From Oscillospiraceae bacterium (GTDB lineage: Bacteria > Bacillota > Clostridia > Oscillospirales > Ruminococcaceae): DNA of 64,000 nucleotides. The stretch lies in the NCBI GenBank assembly GCA_025758045.1, contig CP107208.1:992001-1056000 (forward strand). The letters are read 5' to 3'. Under the pieces are notes generated by a model. That model did no database searches. It saw only the letters and a program-made list of their open reading frames with translations, and was not told the DNA's origin. Below, piece by piece: positions 53,938-62,188 of this stretch (within the stretch, counting starts at the first letter, position 1; every line of letters begins with the position of its first letter). The position numbers were made by a program, and so were the translations under genes.

Positions 53938-54675
53938 ATGAAAACAGCATTGATTACCGGAGCCACCGGCGGCATCGGCGGCAAAACGGCCGAGGTACTG
54001 GGCCAGGCCGGGTATGAGGTGATTGTCACCGGCATCGACGAGGCAGGCCGGGACACGGTGATGAGCAATCTGGAAAGCAAGGGCATCAAGGCACATTTTT
54101 ATAAATGCGACGCCACCAGCGAGGAGCAGGTGAACGAGACCTTTGCCAAGATCGCCGAGAAGTTTGATCATCTGGATCTGTTAGTGAACAACGTGGGCGG
54201 CCTGGGCGGCCGGCAGCGGGTTTCCGAGATGGAGACTGGCTTTATGCGCAAAGTAATGGCGCTGAATTTCGACAGCCTGTTTTTCAACACTCGTGCAGCG
54301 CTGCCGCTGCTGAAAAAAGGCACCAACCCCTCCATCATCAACTTCAGCACCATTGCAGTGACCAACGGAGGCGGTATCGGAGCTTCCATCTATGCGGCCT
54401 CCAAGGGAGCGGTGCAGAGCTATTCCCGTGCCCTGGCCAAGGACTTGGCCGAGTTCGGCATCCGGGTGAACATGGTTTCCCCCGGCACCATCGATACCCC
54501 CTTCCACGCTGCTACCGACCGCAAGCTGGTGGAGAGCTGGAAAGACAGCATCCTGATGAAGCGCCTGGGCGAGCCCCGGGAGGTGGCCGACGTCATCGAG
54601 TTCCTGGCTTCGGACAAGGCATCCTTCCTCACCGGTGAGGTGATTCAGATCAACGGCGGACAGGCCTTTATTTAA
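53938..54675 (+). CDS. SDR reductase, copy 1 (candidate DEH reductase)
   Basis: This 245-residue short-chain dehydrogenase/reductase has a nucleotide-binding motif TGATGGIG (Thr7-Gly14), the NNVGG structural motif (Asn84-Gly88) and the catalytic Ser137, Tyr152 and Lys156 (YAASK). In alginate pathways an SDR of this size reduces DEH to KDG, and that is the inferred role. The protein is identical to that of 55069-55806. GGGAGG precedes the ATG. It lies directly after the exolyase gene and before kdgF. Confidence 0.87.
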   Translation: MKTALITGATGGIGGKTAEVLGQAGYEVIVTGIDEAGRDTVMSNLESKGIKAHFYKCDATSEEQVNETFAKIAEKFDHLDLLVNNVGGLGGRQRVSEMETGFMRKVMALNFDSLFFNTRAALPLLKKGTNPSIINFSTIAVTNGGGIGASIYAASKGAVQSYSRALAKDLAEFGIRVNMVSPGTIDTPFHAATDRKLVESWKDSILMKRLGEPREVADVIEFLASDKASFLTGEVIQINGGQAFI

Positions 54676-54704
54676 AATTCTGAAAGAATACAAGGAGAAA
54701 AAAT

Positions 54705-55025
54705 ATGGTATTGAAATATCAGGATATCCTTCCAACCCATCCGGCGCCGGGCATTACCCGCCGAATTCTGGCTCATGGCGGCCAGATGATGGGGGTGGAG
54801 GCAAGCTTTGAAAAAGGCGCGGTGGGCGAGGCTCATCGTCATCCCCACGAACAGGTGAGTTATATTCTGTCCGGCAGCTTTCAGTATGAGGTGGAGGGCA
54901 AAACCTATACCCTGCACAAGGGCGACAGCTACTATGTGGCCCCCAATGAGCTCCACGGAGCTACCGCTCTGGAGGATGCCGTGATTCTGGACATCTTCAC
55001 CCCCCAGCGGGAGGATTTTCTGTAA
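54705..55025 (+). CDS. kdgF: KdgF-like cupin
   Basis: This 106-residue single-domain cupin resembles KdgF, which converts 4,5-unsaturated uronates from pectin or alginate lyases into the linear keto-uronate (DEH for alginate). The cupin metal ligands are visible in HRHPHEQ (His44, His46, His48, Gln50) and ELHGA (His84). AAGGAGAAAAAAT precedes the ATG. The gene sits between two identical reductase genes, exactly between the steps KdgF links: lyase product and DEH reduction. This context makes the assignment strong despite the small size. Confidence 0.88.
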   Translation: MVLKYQDILPTHPAPGITRRILAHGGQMMGVEASFEKGAVGEAHRHPHEQVSYILSGSFQYEVEGKTYTLHKGDSYYVAPNELHGATALEDAVILDIFTPQREDFL

Positions 55026-55068
55026 AAAGTACTTTCAAATTATGCAGACCTAAGGCAAGGAGGACTAT

Positions 55069-55806
55069 ATGAAAACAGCATTGATTACCGGAGCCACCGG
55101 CGGCATCGGCGGCAAAACGGCCGAGGTACTGGGCCAGGCCGGGTATGAGGTGATTGTCACCGGCATCGACGAGGCAGGCCGGGACACGGTGATGAGCAAT
55201 CTGGAAAGCAAGGGCATCAAGGCACATTTTTATAAATGCGACGCCACCAGCGAGGAGCAGGTGAACGAGACCTTTGCCAAGATCGCCGAGAAGTTTGATC
55301 ATCTGGATCTGTTAGTGAACAACGTGGGCGGCCTGGGCGGCCGGCAGCGGGTTTCCGAGATGGAGACTGGCTTTATGCGCAAAGTAATGGCGCTGAATTT
55401 CGACAGCCTGTTTTTCAACACTCGTGCAGCGCTGCCGCTGCTGAAAAAAGGCACCAACCCCTCCATCATCAACTTCAGCACCATTGCAGTGACCAACGGA
55501 GGCGGTATCGGAGCTTCCATCTATGCGGCCTCCAAGGGAGCGGTGCAGAGCTATTCCCGTGCCCTGGCCAAGGACTTGGCCGAGTTCGGCATCCGGGTGA
55601 ACATGGTTTCCCCCGGCACCATCGATACTCCCTTCCACGCTGCCACCGACCGCAAGCTGGTGGAGAGCTGGAAAGACAGCATCCTGATGAAGCGCCTGGG
55701 CGAGCCCCGGGAGGTGGCCGACGTCATCGAGTTCCTGGCTTCGGACAAGGCATCCTTCCTCACCGGCGAAGTGATCCAGATCAACGGCGGACAGGCCTTT
55801 ATCTAG
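55069..55806 (+). CDS. SDR reductase, copy 2 (identical protein)
   Basis: This gene encodes the same 245 residues as copy 1 (53938-54675). By eye the first roughly 560 bases are identical, and the few base differences, all synonymous apart from the stop codon, lie in the last 190 bases. It has its own AAGGAGG. It would double the dose of the proposed DEH reductase, or maintain one copy if cofactor or regulation differ. The pattern of differences suggests gene conversion between two older copies. Confidence 0.9.
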   Translation: MKTALITGATGGIGGKTAEVLGQAGYEVIVTGIDEAGRDTVMSNLESKGIKAHFYKCDATSEEQVNETFAKIAEKFDHLDLLVNNVGGLGGRQRVSEMETGFMRKVMALNFDSLFFNTRAALPLLKKGTNPSIINFSTIAVTNGGGIGASIYAASKGAVQSYSRALAKDLAEFGIRVNMVSPGTIDTPFHAATDRKLVESWKDSILMKRLGEPREVADVIEFLASDKASFLTGEVIQINGGQAFI

Positions 55807-55832
55807 AAAAGTATAACAAAGGAGGAGTGTTG

Positions 55833-58800
55833 GTGAACCTGTATACGAAAATGAAAAAGGCCGCGGGTGCGGTACTGGCCGTGGCCATGGGAATGACCTG
55901 CATTCCCACGCCCCTGGCGGTGTATGCCCAGGAGCCGGAGGAGTACACGGTTATTTTGGATGAGAATTTTGAATCCGAACTGAGCGCCGGGGTCAAGCTG
56001 AGCGGTGGGGTTTCCGTGGTCGAGATGGATGGAAACCACGTGTTGGAATTCAAGGATACCAGCGACAGCGAAACCAGTAAGGCAAACATTGAAATCGGTA
56101 AACAGGCCGGGGAGATTGTGGTGGAGTACAAGCTGTATGTGGTTTCCGATGAGGGAAAGTCCACCATTGCCCTGACGGCGGGTTCCAAGGAGGAAAGCGG
56201 CAGCAGCAGCACCTCCAGCGCAGGGGAGTTTTTGCGGTTTAAAACCACCGGCAGCGATTCCCGCACCTACGAGTTCCGGGGAGGGGATTCCCAAAAAACT
56301 CCCTCTGTAAAAAATGGAGCTTATCTGTGTGGAAAATGGATCGAACTGAAATCGGTGATCGACACCGCAACAAAGACCTTTGACGTATATGCCGACGGGG
56401 AGTTGTTGGGAGAGAATATTGCCATGAGTTGTAAAACAGAAAACATCGTCATGGAAAGTCTGGACAACATTTCCTTTTTGACCGGCAGCATGGATAAGAC
56501 CCACGCATACATCGACGATGTGCGGGTGAGCCTGAAAACAACGGACAGCGGAGAAGGAGACGGCGACGGTGAAGACGAAAAAACGCCGGGCGAGCTGGGC
56601 TGCATTGATTTCGTGGCCGGTGGCTGGAAATTGCAGCTGCCGGTAGAAAGCGATACCAAGCCCGGCTCGGTGCTGGAAAAATCGCCACAGGAACTGGCGG
56701 ACGGCTACACCAGTGAGTTTTTCTTTGCGGCTACTGACGAAAACGGACAAGACGCCGTGGTGTTCCACTGCCCGGTACAGGGATTCAAAACCGGAAACAC
56801 CACTTATGCCCGTTCCGAGATGCGGGAAATGCTGGACCCTAAGGACAAAACGGTGAACTGGACCTGGCAGGGCACCCATACCCTTGTGGCCGAGCAGAAG
56901 GTCACCCATGTACCGGCCAACGGCAAGGTGATCACCTCCCAGATCCACGGCATCGAGCAGAACGGTGACAACGCCAATCCTCTGGTGAAGGTGCTGTATG
57001 CCTACGATAAGGCCAAGGGAACCGGCAGTGTGATTGTGTATCTGAAAAACACCACCGAAAAAACCTCCGCCGATTTTGCTTATGCCTATCCCGAGGTGGC
57101 ACTGGGCGAAAAATACCGCACCGAGATCCAAGTGGTGGATGGTACTGCCTATGTTACCATCGATACCGATGACAACGAACCTATGACTGTTTCCCACAAT
57201 TTTGTGGCGGCGGACCCCCTTTGGAAGGATACCTGGTACTATTTCAAGTTGGGCAACTACATCCAGGATTCGGTAGATTCCAGTGAGGAAGCCTATTCCG
57301 ATGTGTGGGTGTACAGCTCCGGTATTTCCCACAGCGAAACTGTGGAAAAGACCCCGGTGGAAAGCATCCGCATCGACAGCAGTGAAATTCAGCTGCAGCC
57401 GGGAGAGCGCACCAGCCTGAGCGTTACGGTGAAGCCCATCAAAGCCTACAACAAAGCGGTGACCTGGGATGTGCTGGAAGGCGCGGATGTTGTGGCCGTG
57501 GACGCCAAAGGTTATGTCACGGCCCTGAAGGAAGGTACCGCTGTGGTGCGGGCAACCAGTGTGGACAATTCCATCGCCACTTCTACCTGTCATGTCACGG
57601 TGCAGCAGGGGGAAGCCGTACAGGCGGAAAAACTGTACAGCTGTGATTTCGGCCGCGAAAGCGGGCTGGATTTGCATACAGCCTTCAACACTGAGTTTAT
57701 GCAGGTGATTCCGGAATCGGCCGAGGGTACATCGGTGACCTTGGAGCAGGAATCCGAGGGGAACGTAATCCGGTTCCGGGACAATTCCAACAATGCCACC
57801 AGTAAAATTTCCTTTGTATTCCAGCCCCAGACCGACACCACCACGATATCTTTCCGGGTGCGGATCGATGCTTTGGGGGAACACAAGGCGGGAGATCTCA
57901 CTTTTGGCTGTATGTATGCCGTGGCGGCCGGGTCGGACAGCTGGTATTCCAATACCACCGAGCTGTTCCGTGTCCGCAACGCCGCCAAGGGCGCCTTAGG
58001 CAATTTCTCCGATTTGACTTATGTCCTCACCAATGCCTATACCCCTATTTCTCTTAATGCGGACAAGGTGGTGGGCAACTACGGTGATTGGGTGGATGTG
58101 ACCTACATCATCACCCCGAACAACGGCACCGCCAAGGCCAATACCACCGATGTGTACATGAACGGCTATCTGGTAGGCTCCGGCATTGCCAACCGCAACG
58201 CCATTGATTATGTGAACCGACTGGACATCCACAGCGGTACCGGCGATAAGATGGAGTTCAGCATCGACGATGTGAAGGTATACAAGGGCAGCAAGATCCC
58301 TGCAGAGGAAAATGTACCTACCCCCCAGAGCCTGCAGCTGCTCTATGTTCCTTCGGTCATGGGACTGCAGGATGCGGTGAAAGCCTATGTGCAGGTAGAG
58401 CCGGCAGGCAGCTATGACCAGGTTGGGTACCAAGTGGTATCCGGCAATGCCGTAATCGTGAGCCAGGATGGCTATATCACCGCCGTCCGGGAAGGTAAAG
58501 CGGTGGTTCGGGCTTACAGCCTGCGGGACGAGAAAGTGTTTGACGAAGCCGCCATCGAGGTGCGCGCCGAACAGGACATGGTCCGGGCTGAGTCTATGCA
58601 GCTGAAGCAGACGGCCATGAACCTCAGTCGGGGTAAAACCGCCGCCATCGAAGCTGAGGTATTGCCCGAAACCGCTTCGGAAAAAGGGGTGCGGTACGCC
58701 ATCGTTTCCGGCCCTGAAATTGTCACCCTGCACCACGATGGCACCGTGACCGGCAAAGCGGTGGGCACCGCCAAGATCAGTGTCACCAGCCTGGATAACC

Positions 58801-59798
58801 CGGAACTGGTGCGCTATGTCACCGTTTCTGTCACCGCTGATTTTGAGCCCGGCCAGGTGATTTATCAGGATTCCTTTGATGGAAGTACACTGGACAGCAG
58901 CCATTGGTCGGTGTCCCTTGCCAAGGCCTATACCGCGGTGGATGTGAAGGACGGTGTAATGACGGTGGAGGACGGCAACGGTGCGGCGCAGCCCAAGGCG
59001 GTGCTCTCCTTTGATCCCGTGTCCGGTACATTTTCTATGCAGTTCCGCATTAAGGTGGAAAATGAGGCGGAAATCCAGGGCGGTGTTGCCGATACCAAGT
59101 ACGAGAATCTCCGCATTGCTTTTGGAAACGGTACGATTACTTCCACCAGCAACGAAGCCTTCTGCATCCGCTCCAATGGCACGAATTTCACCTACAATGT
59201 CAGCGGCAGCAGTTACAGTCCCTTGACCGGCGAATACCATGTATCCGATTGGAACACCATAACCCTGGTGACCCATGTAAATGCCGACGGAACGGATACC
59301 ACGGATGTATATGTGAACGGCCAGCTGCTGTTGCAGAATGCACAAAACAAGGTGGATTTTTCGGTGATCGATAAAATGTGTTTTGCGGCAGATACCGCCA
59401 AATACGCAAAATATTCCATCGACGATCTTGTGATCTGGGCAGGGGATTATGACGATGCTCCCACGGAGGAAGAAAAACCCACAGACCCGGATGACAGCAG
59501 TTCGAACAGTTCTGGAAGTTCCAGCTCCGACAATTCTGCCAGTTCGGATACTTCTAGCAGTTCCGGTAGTTCGGACAGCGGTAGCGGACAAAATCCGGAT
59601 GCCTCGGACAAGCCCCGGCCCGACCGTGGACAGAGTGCATCTTCGCAGCAGCCCTCTGCGGGCAGCAGTACGCCGCAGACCGGTGATGCCGGGGAACCTG
59701 CGCTGTGGGGTGTGGTGATGCTGCTGAGCTTTGCAGCACTGGCCGTAACAGGTGTGATTGCAAAAAGAAAAGAAGGCCAAAGCAAGTCCGATAGATAA
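55833..59798 (+). CDS. Wall-anchored multidomain PL7 alginate lyase
   Basis: This 1,321-residue secreted enzyme probably starts alginate breakdown at the cell surface. A signal peptide ends near Ala32. A concanavalin/LamG-like module (35-240) precedes the PL7 domain (about 255-502), which shows all three PL7 motifs: RSEMRE (327-332), QIH (370-372) and YFKLGNYIQ (470-478). Then follow a bacterial Ig-like (BIG2) domain, a second LamG-like module, two more BIG2 domains, a third LamG-like module, a Ser-rich linker and the sorting signal TPQTGD (1280-1285) with hydrophobic span and basic tail. QIH is usually linked to guluronate or mixed-block preference. AGGAGG points to the GTG at 55833. Confidence 0.92.
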   Translation: MNLYTKMKKAAGAVLAVAMGMTCIPTPLAVYAQEPEEYTVILDENFESELSAGVKLSGGVSVVEMDGNHVLEFKDTSDSETSKANIEIGKQAGEIVVEYKLYVVSDEGKSTIALTAGSKEESGSSSTSSAGEFLRFKTTGSDSRTYEFRGGDSQKTPSVKNGAYLCGKWIELKSVIDTATKTFDVYADGELLGENIAMSCKTENIVMESLDNISFLTGSMDKTHAYIDDVRVSLKTTDSGEGDGDGEDEKTPGELGCIDFVAGGWKLQLPVESDTKPGSVLEKSPQELADGYTSEFFFAATDENGQDAVVFHCPVQGFKTGNTTYARSEMREMLDPKDKTVNWTWQGTHTLVAEQKVTHVPANGKVITSQIHGIEQNGDNANPLVKVLYAYDKAKGTGSVIVYLKNTTEKTSADFAYAYPEVALGEKYRTEIQVVDGTAYVTIDTDDNEPMTVSHNFVAADPLWKDTWYYFKLGNYIQDSVDSSEEAYSDVWVYSSGISHSETVEKTPVESIRIDSSEIQLQPGERTSLSVTVKPIKAYNKAVTWDVLEGADVVAVDAKGYVTALKEGTAVVRATSVDNSIATSTCHVTVQQGEAVQAEKLYSCDFGRESGLDLHTAFNTEFMQVIPESAEGTSVTLEQESEGNVIRFRDNSNNATSKISFVFQPQTDTTTISFRVRIDALGEHKAGDLTFGCMYAVAAGSDSWYSNTTELFRVRNAAKGALGNFSDLTYVLTNAYTPISLNADKVVGNYGDWVDVTYIITPNNGTAKANTTDVYMNGYLVGSGIANRNAIDYVNRLDIHSGTGDKMEFSIDDVKVYKGSKIPAEENVPTPQSLQLLYVPSVMGLQDAVKAYVQVEPAGSYDQVGYQVVSGNAVIVSQDGYITAVREGKAVVRAYSLRDEKVFDEAAIEVRAEQDMVRAESMQLKQTAMNLSRGKTAAIEAEVLPETASEKGVRYAIVSGPEIVTLHHDGTVTGKAVGTAKISVTSLDNPELVRYVTVSVTADFEPGQVIYQDSFDGSTLDSSHWSVSLAKAYTAVDVKDGVMTVEDGNGAAQPKAVLSFDPVSGTFSMQFRIKVENEAEIQGGVADTKYENLRIAFGNGTITSTSNEAFCIRSNGTNFTYNVSGSSYSPLTGEYHVSDWNTITLVTHVNADGTDTTDVYVNGQLLLQNAQNKVDFSVIDKMCFAADTAKYAKYSIDDLVIWAGDYDDAPTEEEKPTDPDDSSSNSSGSSSSDNSASSDTSSSSGSSDSGSGQNPDASDKPRPDRGQSASSQQPSAGSSTPQTGDAGEPALWGVVMLLSFAALAVTGVIAKRKEGQSKSDR

Positions 59799-59859
59799 AC
59801 GGGTTCTTGCTGTATAAGGAAATACCCAAAATAGCAGATACAAAAAACGGATGTTTTAC

Positions 59860-59900
59860 CAGCCATAGGTTTGCCACAAGCAGCCTATGGCTGTTTTTTT
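59860..59900 (+). terminator. Terminator of the alginate operon
   Basis: CAGCCATAGG and CCTATGGCTG form a perfect ten-pair stem around a loop of 14 bases, followed by seven T residues. It lies 62 bases after the PL7 stop. The stretch 59799-60003 otherwise holds no gene. Confidence 0.9.
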
Positions 59901-60003
59901 CTGGATTGCTTTGTAATGAAATCAAGACTGTTTTGATCCGAAAGCTAAAAGCAGATTTATCCCACATACAGACTATCGGAAAAGTTGAAGGATGATTGTA
60001 TAT

Positions 60004-60085
60004 AATCGAGTAGGAGGCTCTCTCAACTCTAAAGAGCCGACCTCTCACACCACCGTGCGTACCGACCGGTACACGGCGGTTCAAC
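60004..60085 (-). ncRNA. Group II intron 3' remnant (domains V and VI)
   Basis: On the minus strand, the bases at 60049-60080 fold as a group II intron domain V: ACCGCCGT pairs with ACGGTGGT, with an inner GTACC/GGTAC stem. The triad reads CGC, as in class C-like introns. A domain VI-like stem GGCTCT/AGAGCC follows at 60016-60038, and the sequence ends CCTACTCGAT, a common 3' end of such introns. No intron-encoded reverse transcriptase is present. An IS3 copy lies directly on the 5' side, so the rest of the intron has been lost. Confidence 0.65.
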
Positions 60086-60137
60086 CACATGATTTTGTCA
60101 AGATTAGTTGACACATTTTCCTCAAGGATTCTGTACT

Positions 60138-60398
60138 TTATGCCGCTTCTTTCAGTGAATCATAGTATTGCTGTCGTTTGACTATAGGGGGGAGCCCTCC
60201 ATTGGCCGAGCAGATTCTTCGGTTATTCCAGTAGCTTATCTCCTTCATGGCATCCGCCAGTGGCTGATATTTCCATGGGCGGTCTTTGTTTGCAAGATAC
60301 TGGTAAAATCCCTGTCTGCTGACATGAAGGATCCTGCAGAAAAAGGCGATATCCCCTTTTAATTCGCCGTCTTTCGTTTTTAATGCAATAAACTTCAT
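60138..60398 (-). pseudogene. IS3-family OrfB with central deletion
   Basis: The first 54 codons give the normal N-terminus of an IS3 OrfB transposase (ILHVSRQGFYQYLANKDRPW). Near 60236 the frame jumps straight to the normal C-terminus (YWNNRRICSANGGLPP). The DDE catalytic core, roughly 180-200 residues, is missing. The join is in frame, so a short protein could be made, but it cannot catalyse transposition. Confidence 0.85.
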
Positions 60399-60742
60399 TC
60401 TTTCGTTTTTGCTGACTTCAGACGGCTCGCGGCGAAAAAAGCGCTGGCTTCCTCCAGAAAGTCGTTTTCTTTCTTCAAACGTCGGTTTTCTTTCTCCAGT
60501 TCCTTTACCTGCTGGCGAAGCTTTAGGAGTTCCTCGTTAAGCGTCATAGCGCTTTGTGGGGTCTGTGAGCCAGCTCCAAGGTCAAGAGTGCCAAGACGGT
60601 TAGCCCGTACCCAGCTATACATGGTGTTCTTGGGGATCCCCTGTTCTTTGGCGGCCTTAGCTTGTCCGATTTCTTTGGCAAGTTTCACTGCCTGTACTTT
60701 GTATTCGTGGTCATATTGTCTGTTTTCTGCCGTTTTATTCAC
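60395..60742 (-). CDS. IS3-family OrfA
   Basis: This 115-residue protein is the DNA-binding OrfA of an IS3/IS150-type element. It has a helix-turn-helix (YKVQAVKLAKEIGQAKAAKEQGIPKNTMYSW) and a C-terminal leucine-zipper-like coiled coil (LLKLRQQVKELEKENRRLKKEN). It overlaps the start of orfB by four bases (ATGA). It appears intact and could act in trans with other elements. Confidence 0.87.
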   Translation of the reverse strand: MNKTAENRQYDHEYKVQAVKLAKEIGQAKAAKEQGIPKNTMYSWVRANRLGTLDLGAGSQTPQSAMTLNEELLKLRQQVKELEKENRRLKKENDFLEEASAFFAASRLKSAKTKE

Positions 60743-60920
60743 TCCTTATTCTCTTGATTATATCTCAAATCCTTGAAAATAGGGTGTCAAATTTTATTTA
60801 TACCACATCATGCTTTTTTGTTACTTTATTGTTTTGGCGGCAGAGGACCGCCGTTTTCTGCCCGCGCCCCTCCGAGTTTTGAGGTCTATTCAATGAAACT
60901 CAAAATTCAGGAGGTTTATG

Positions 60921-61343
60921 ATGGCAAAGAAAAAAGATTTCTACAATCAATCAATTTCTGGTGAGGATGTCGAACTGCTAGCACAATTCACCGGAAAACT
61001 GGACAAGGTTCTGCACAACAAGAGAGTTTCATATCTGCGGAAGAAGAACCAGAAGGAGACGAAGGAAGTTTCCTTTGAAGCAAATGCCTCTTACTTAGAG
61101 GGTGTATCCTGCAGAATTGAGGTATCTGTTGAAGAGTGCGTTGAAGAAAAGCTGATGTTGGAAGAGACTGACAAACATCTGCAGAATCTTCCTGTTAGAG
61201 AGTATGCGGTTATCACATGCCTCTACATCAACGAGATGAGCGTAAAGGAGACTGCCAAGGAGTTGGGCATCAAGCCCAACACGGTCAGCACGCATAAGAA
61301 AAATGCAACTGCACGGATTCGCAAAAAGATGGAGGACAAGTAA
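60921..61343 (+). CDS. Sigma-70 region 4-like regulator
   Basis: This 140-residue protein resembles the sigma-70-like regulators of Tn916/Tn1549-type elements. The C-terminal half is a sigma region 4 helix-turn-helix: LPVREYAVITCLYINEMSVKE, then TAKELGIKPNTVSTHKKNA. It probably drives transcription of transfer or excision genes. The ATG at 60921 was chosen because AGGAGG lies at 60909-60914; an ATG at 60918 is too close. A hairpin GGCGG/CCGCC followed by TTTT lies upstream near 60836-60858. Confidence 0.83.
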   Translation: MAKKKDFYNQSISGEDVELLAQFTGKLDKVLHNKRVSYLRKKNQKETKEVSFEANASYLEGVSCRIEVSVEECVEEKLMLEETDKHLQNLPVREYAVITCLYINEMSVKETAKELGIKPNTVSTHKKNATARIRKKMEDK

Positions 61344-61344
61344 T

Positions 61345-61530
61345 ATGGGAATGTTTAAGAATATTCTGGTAAGGGCACACCATGGTGACAAAGAGGCCGT
61401 GGACAAACTCTATGAGCAGTATAAACCCCTGCTGCGGAAGTACAGCTTCGTGAACGGAGTTTTTGATGAGGATTTGCATCATATCCTTGTGATTGCATTT
61501 CTCGAAATGATTCGGACATTCAAGGTCTAA
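61345..61530 (+). CDS. HTH_16-type small conjugative transposon protein
   Basis: This 61-residue protein matches the helix-turn-helix family commonly paired with the sigma-like protein in conjugative transposons. Landmarks are NILVRAHHGDKEAVDKLYEQYKPLL at the start and LHHILVIAFLEMIRTF at the end. The start is one base after the stop of the sigma-like gene. Probably a regulatory partner; function inferred from the pair. Confidence 0.78.
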   Translation: MGMFKNILVRAHHGDKEAVDKLYEQYKPLLRKYSFVNGVFDEDLHHILVIAFLEMIRTFKV

Positions 61531-61541
61531 TCTTTTCCTGA

Positions 61542-61581
61542 CAAAAAGGATGCCGAACCCCATTGTTCCGCGTCCTTTTTG
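61542..61581 (+). terminator. Terminator after the regulatory pair
   Basis: AAAAAGGA and TCCTTTTT form the outer stem around a GC-rich loop, and T residues are part of the 3' arm. Confidence 0.6.
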
Positions 61582-62060
61582 CTATAGGTTGTTCAACAAC
61601 TCTCAAACAAGTTGTTTCGATTCTGTGCGCCGAAAATAAGTTTAGAAAAAATGCAAATTTTTTCTCGAATTTTGGCACCCTTTTGCGAGTATACAGTATA
61701 GAGGGACAAAATAAGCCCTCTTTCCCCCTTGGCACCTTGGCAACCGAATATCCGAATCACCGGCTACATACAACTGACCTTGCCGCAACCCAAGGAGCGT
61801 CGGCAGGTGCGTCCCGACTCTGACGCGATGAGGCTGCCTAACCGCAGCGGAGCGCCCCCAGAGGCGGGAGAGGTGGCGTGGAACACATACCTCAAGCGAA
61901 GGGTCAGCAATCATGATACACACCGTGGCGATGCTCTCAAGGCGTCGGCGGTACTGCCAACAATGTGGTACAGGAAGTGGGAGCTGTTTCCAGCAGCCGG
62001 GTCGGTGGTTCGCCCTTATATCCGGGAAGTAGTGTCGAATAGGGTATAAAATTTGATTCC
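61582..62060. other. Region without a convincing gene ahead of xis
   Basis: These roughly 480 bases hold no frame with a ribosome site and known protein pattern. An open frame of 106 codons at 61729-62049 has no ribosome site. The stretch is GC-rich from 61740 and has many short complementary segments, for example GCGTCGGC/GCCGACGC-like parts. It may be a leader, a structured RNA, or integrase and excisionase control DNA. I recall similar sequence upstream of xis in related elements, but I cannot confirm this. Confidence 0.4.
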
Positions 62061-62188
62061 AGATTATGGCGGCCACAAGTTTTCAACAAGTGACCGCCAT
62101 GCTTGTGGAATTAAATCCGCAAATTTTCAAAAAAGAGGTGTTTTGTATAAGCAGCAAAGGATTTAACCAGCGCGATGCCTACCGTGTG

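Larger units (their letters stand above)
53938..55806. repeat. Near-identical direct repeat of a reductase gene around kdgF
   Basis: The 738-base reductase gene is repeated in direct orientation at a distance of 1131 bases (53938-54675 and 55069-55806). The flanking bases differ, so the repeat is limited to the coding sequence. Recombination between the copies would delete kdgF. Confidence 0.9.
60107..60792 (-). mobile_element. IS3-family element with internal deletion
   Basis: A 686-base element bounded by imperfect inverted repeats: TTGACAC followed by CAAGGATT at 60108-60130, and the complement at about 60768-60790. It carries a complete orfA and an orfB reduced to its two ends. A target-site duplication was not identified with certainty. 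It has interrupted or trimmed a group II intron relic. It could be mobilised only by a full-length relative elsewhere. Confidence 0.8.

Noticed and set aside
55803..59843. Two long minus-strand frames (about 690 and 615 codons) opposite the PL7 gene.
   Set aside because: They mirror the coding strand of the lyase, which has clear motifs; they have no start signals of their own.
61729..62049. A 106-codon frame ahead of xis.
   Set aside because: No ribosome site, and composition looks like structured non-coding DNA; kept as an unexplained region instead.
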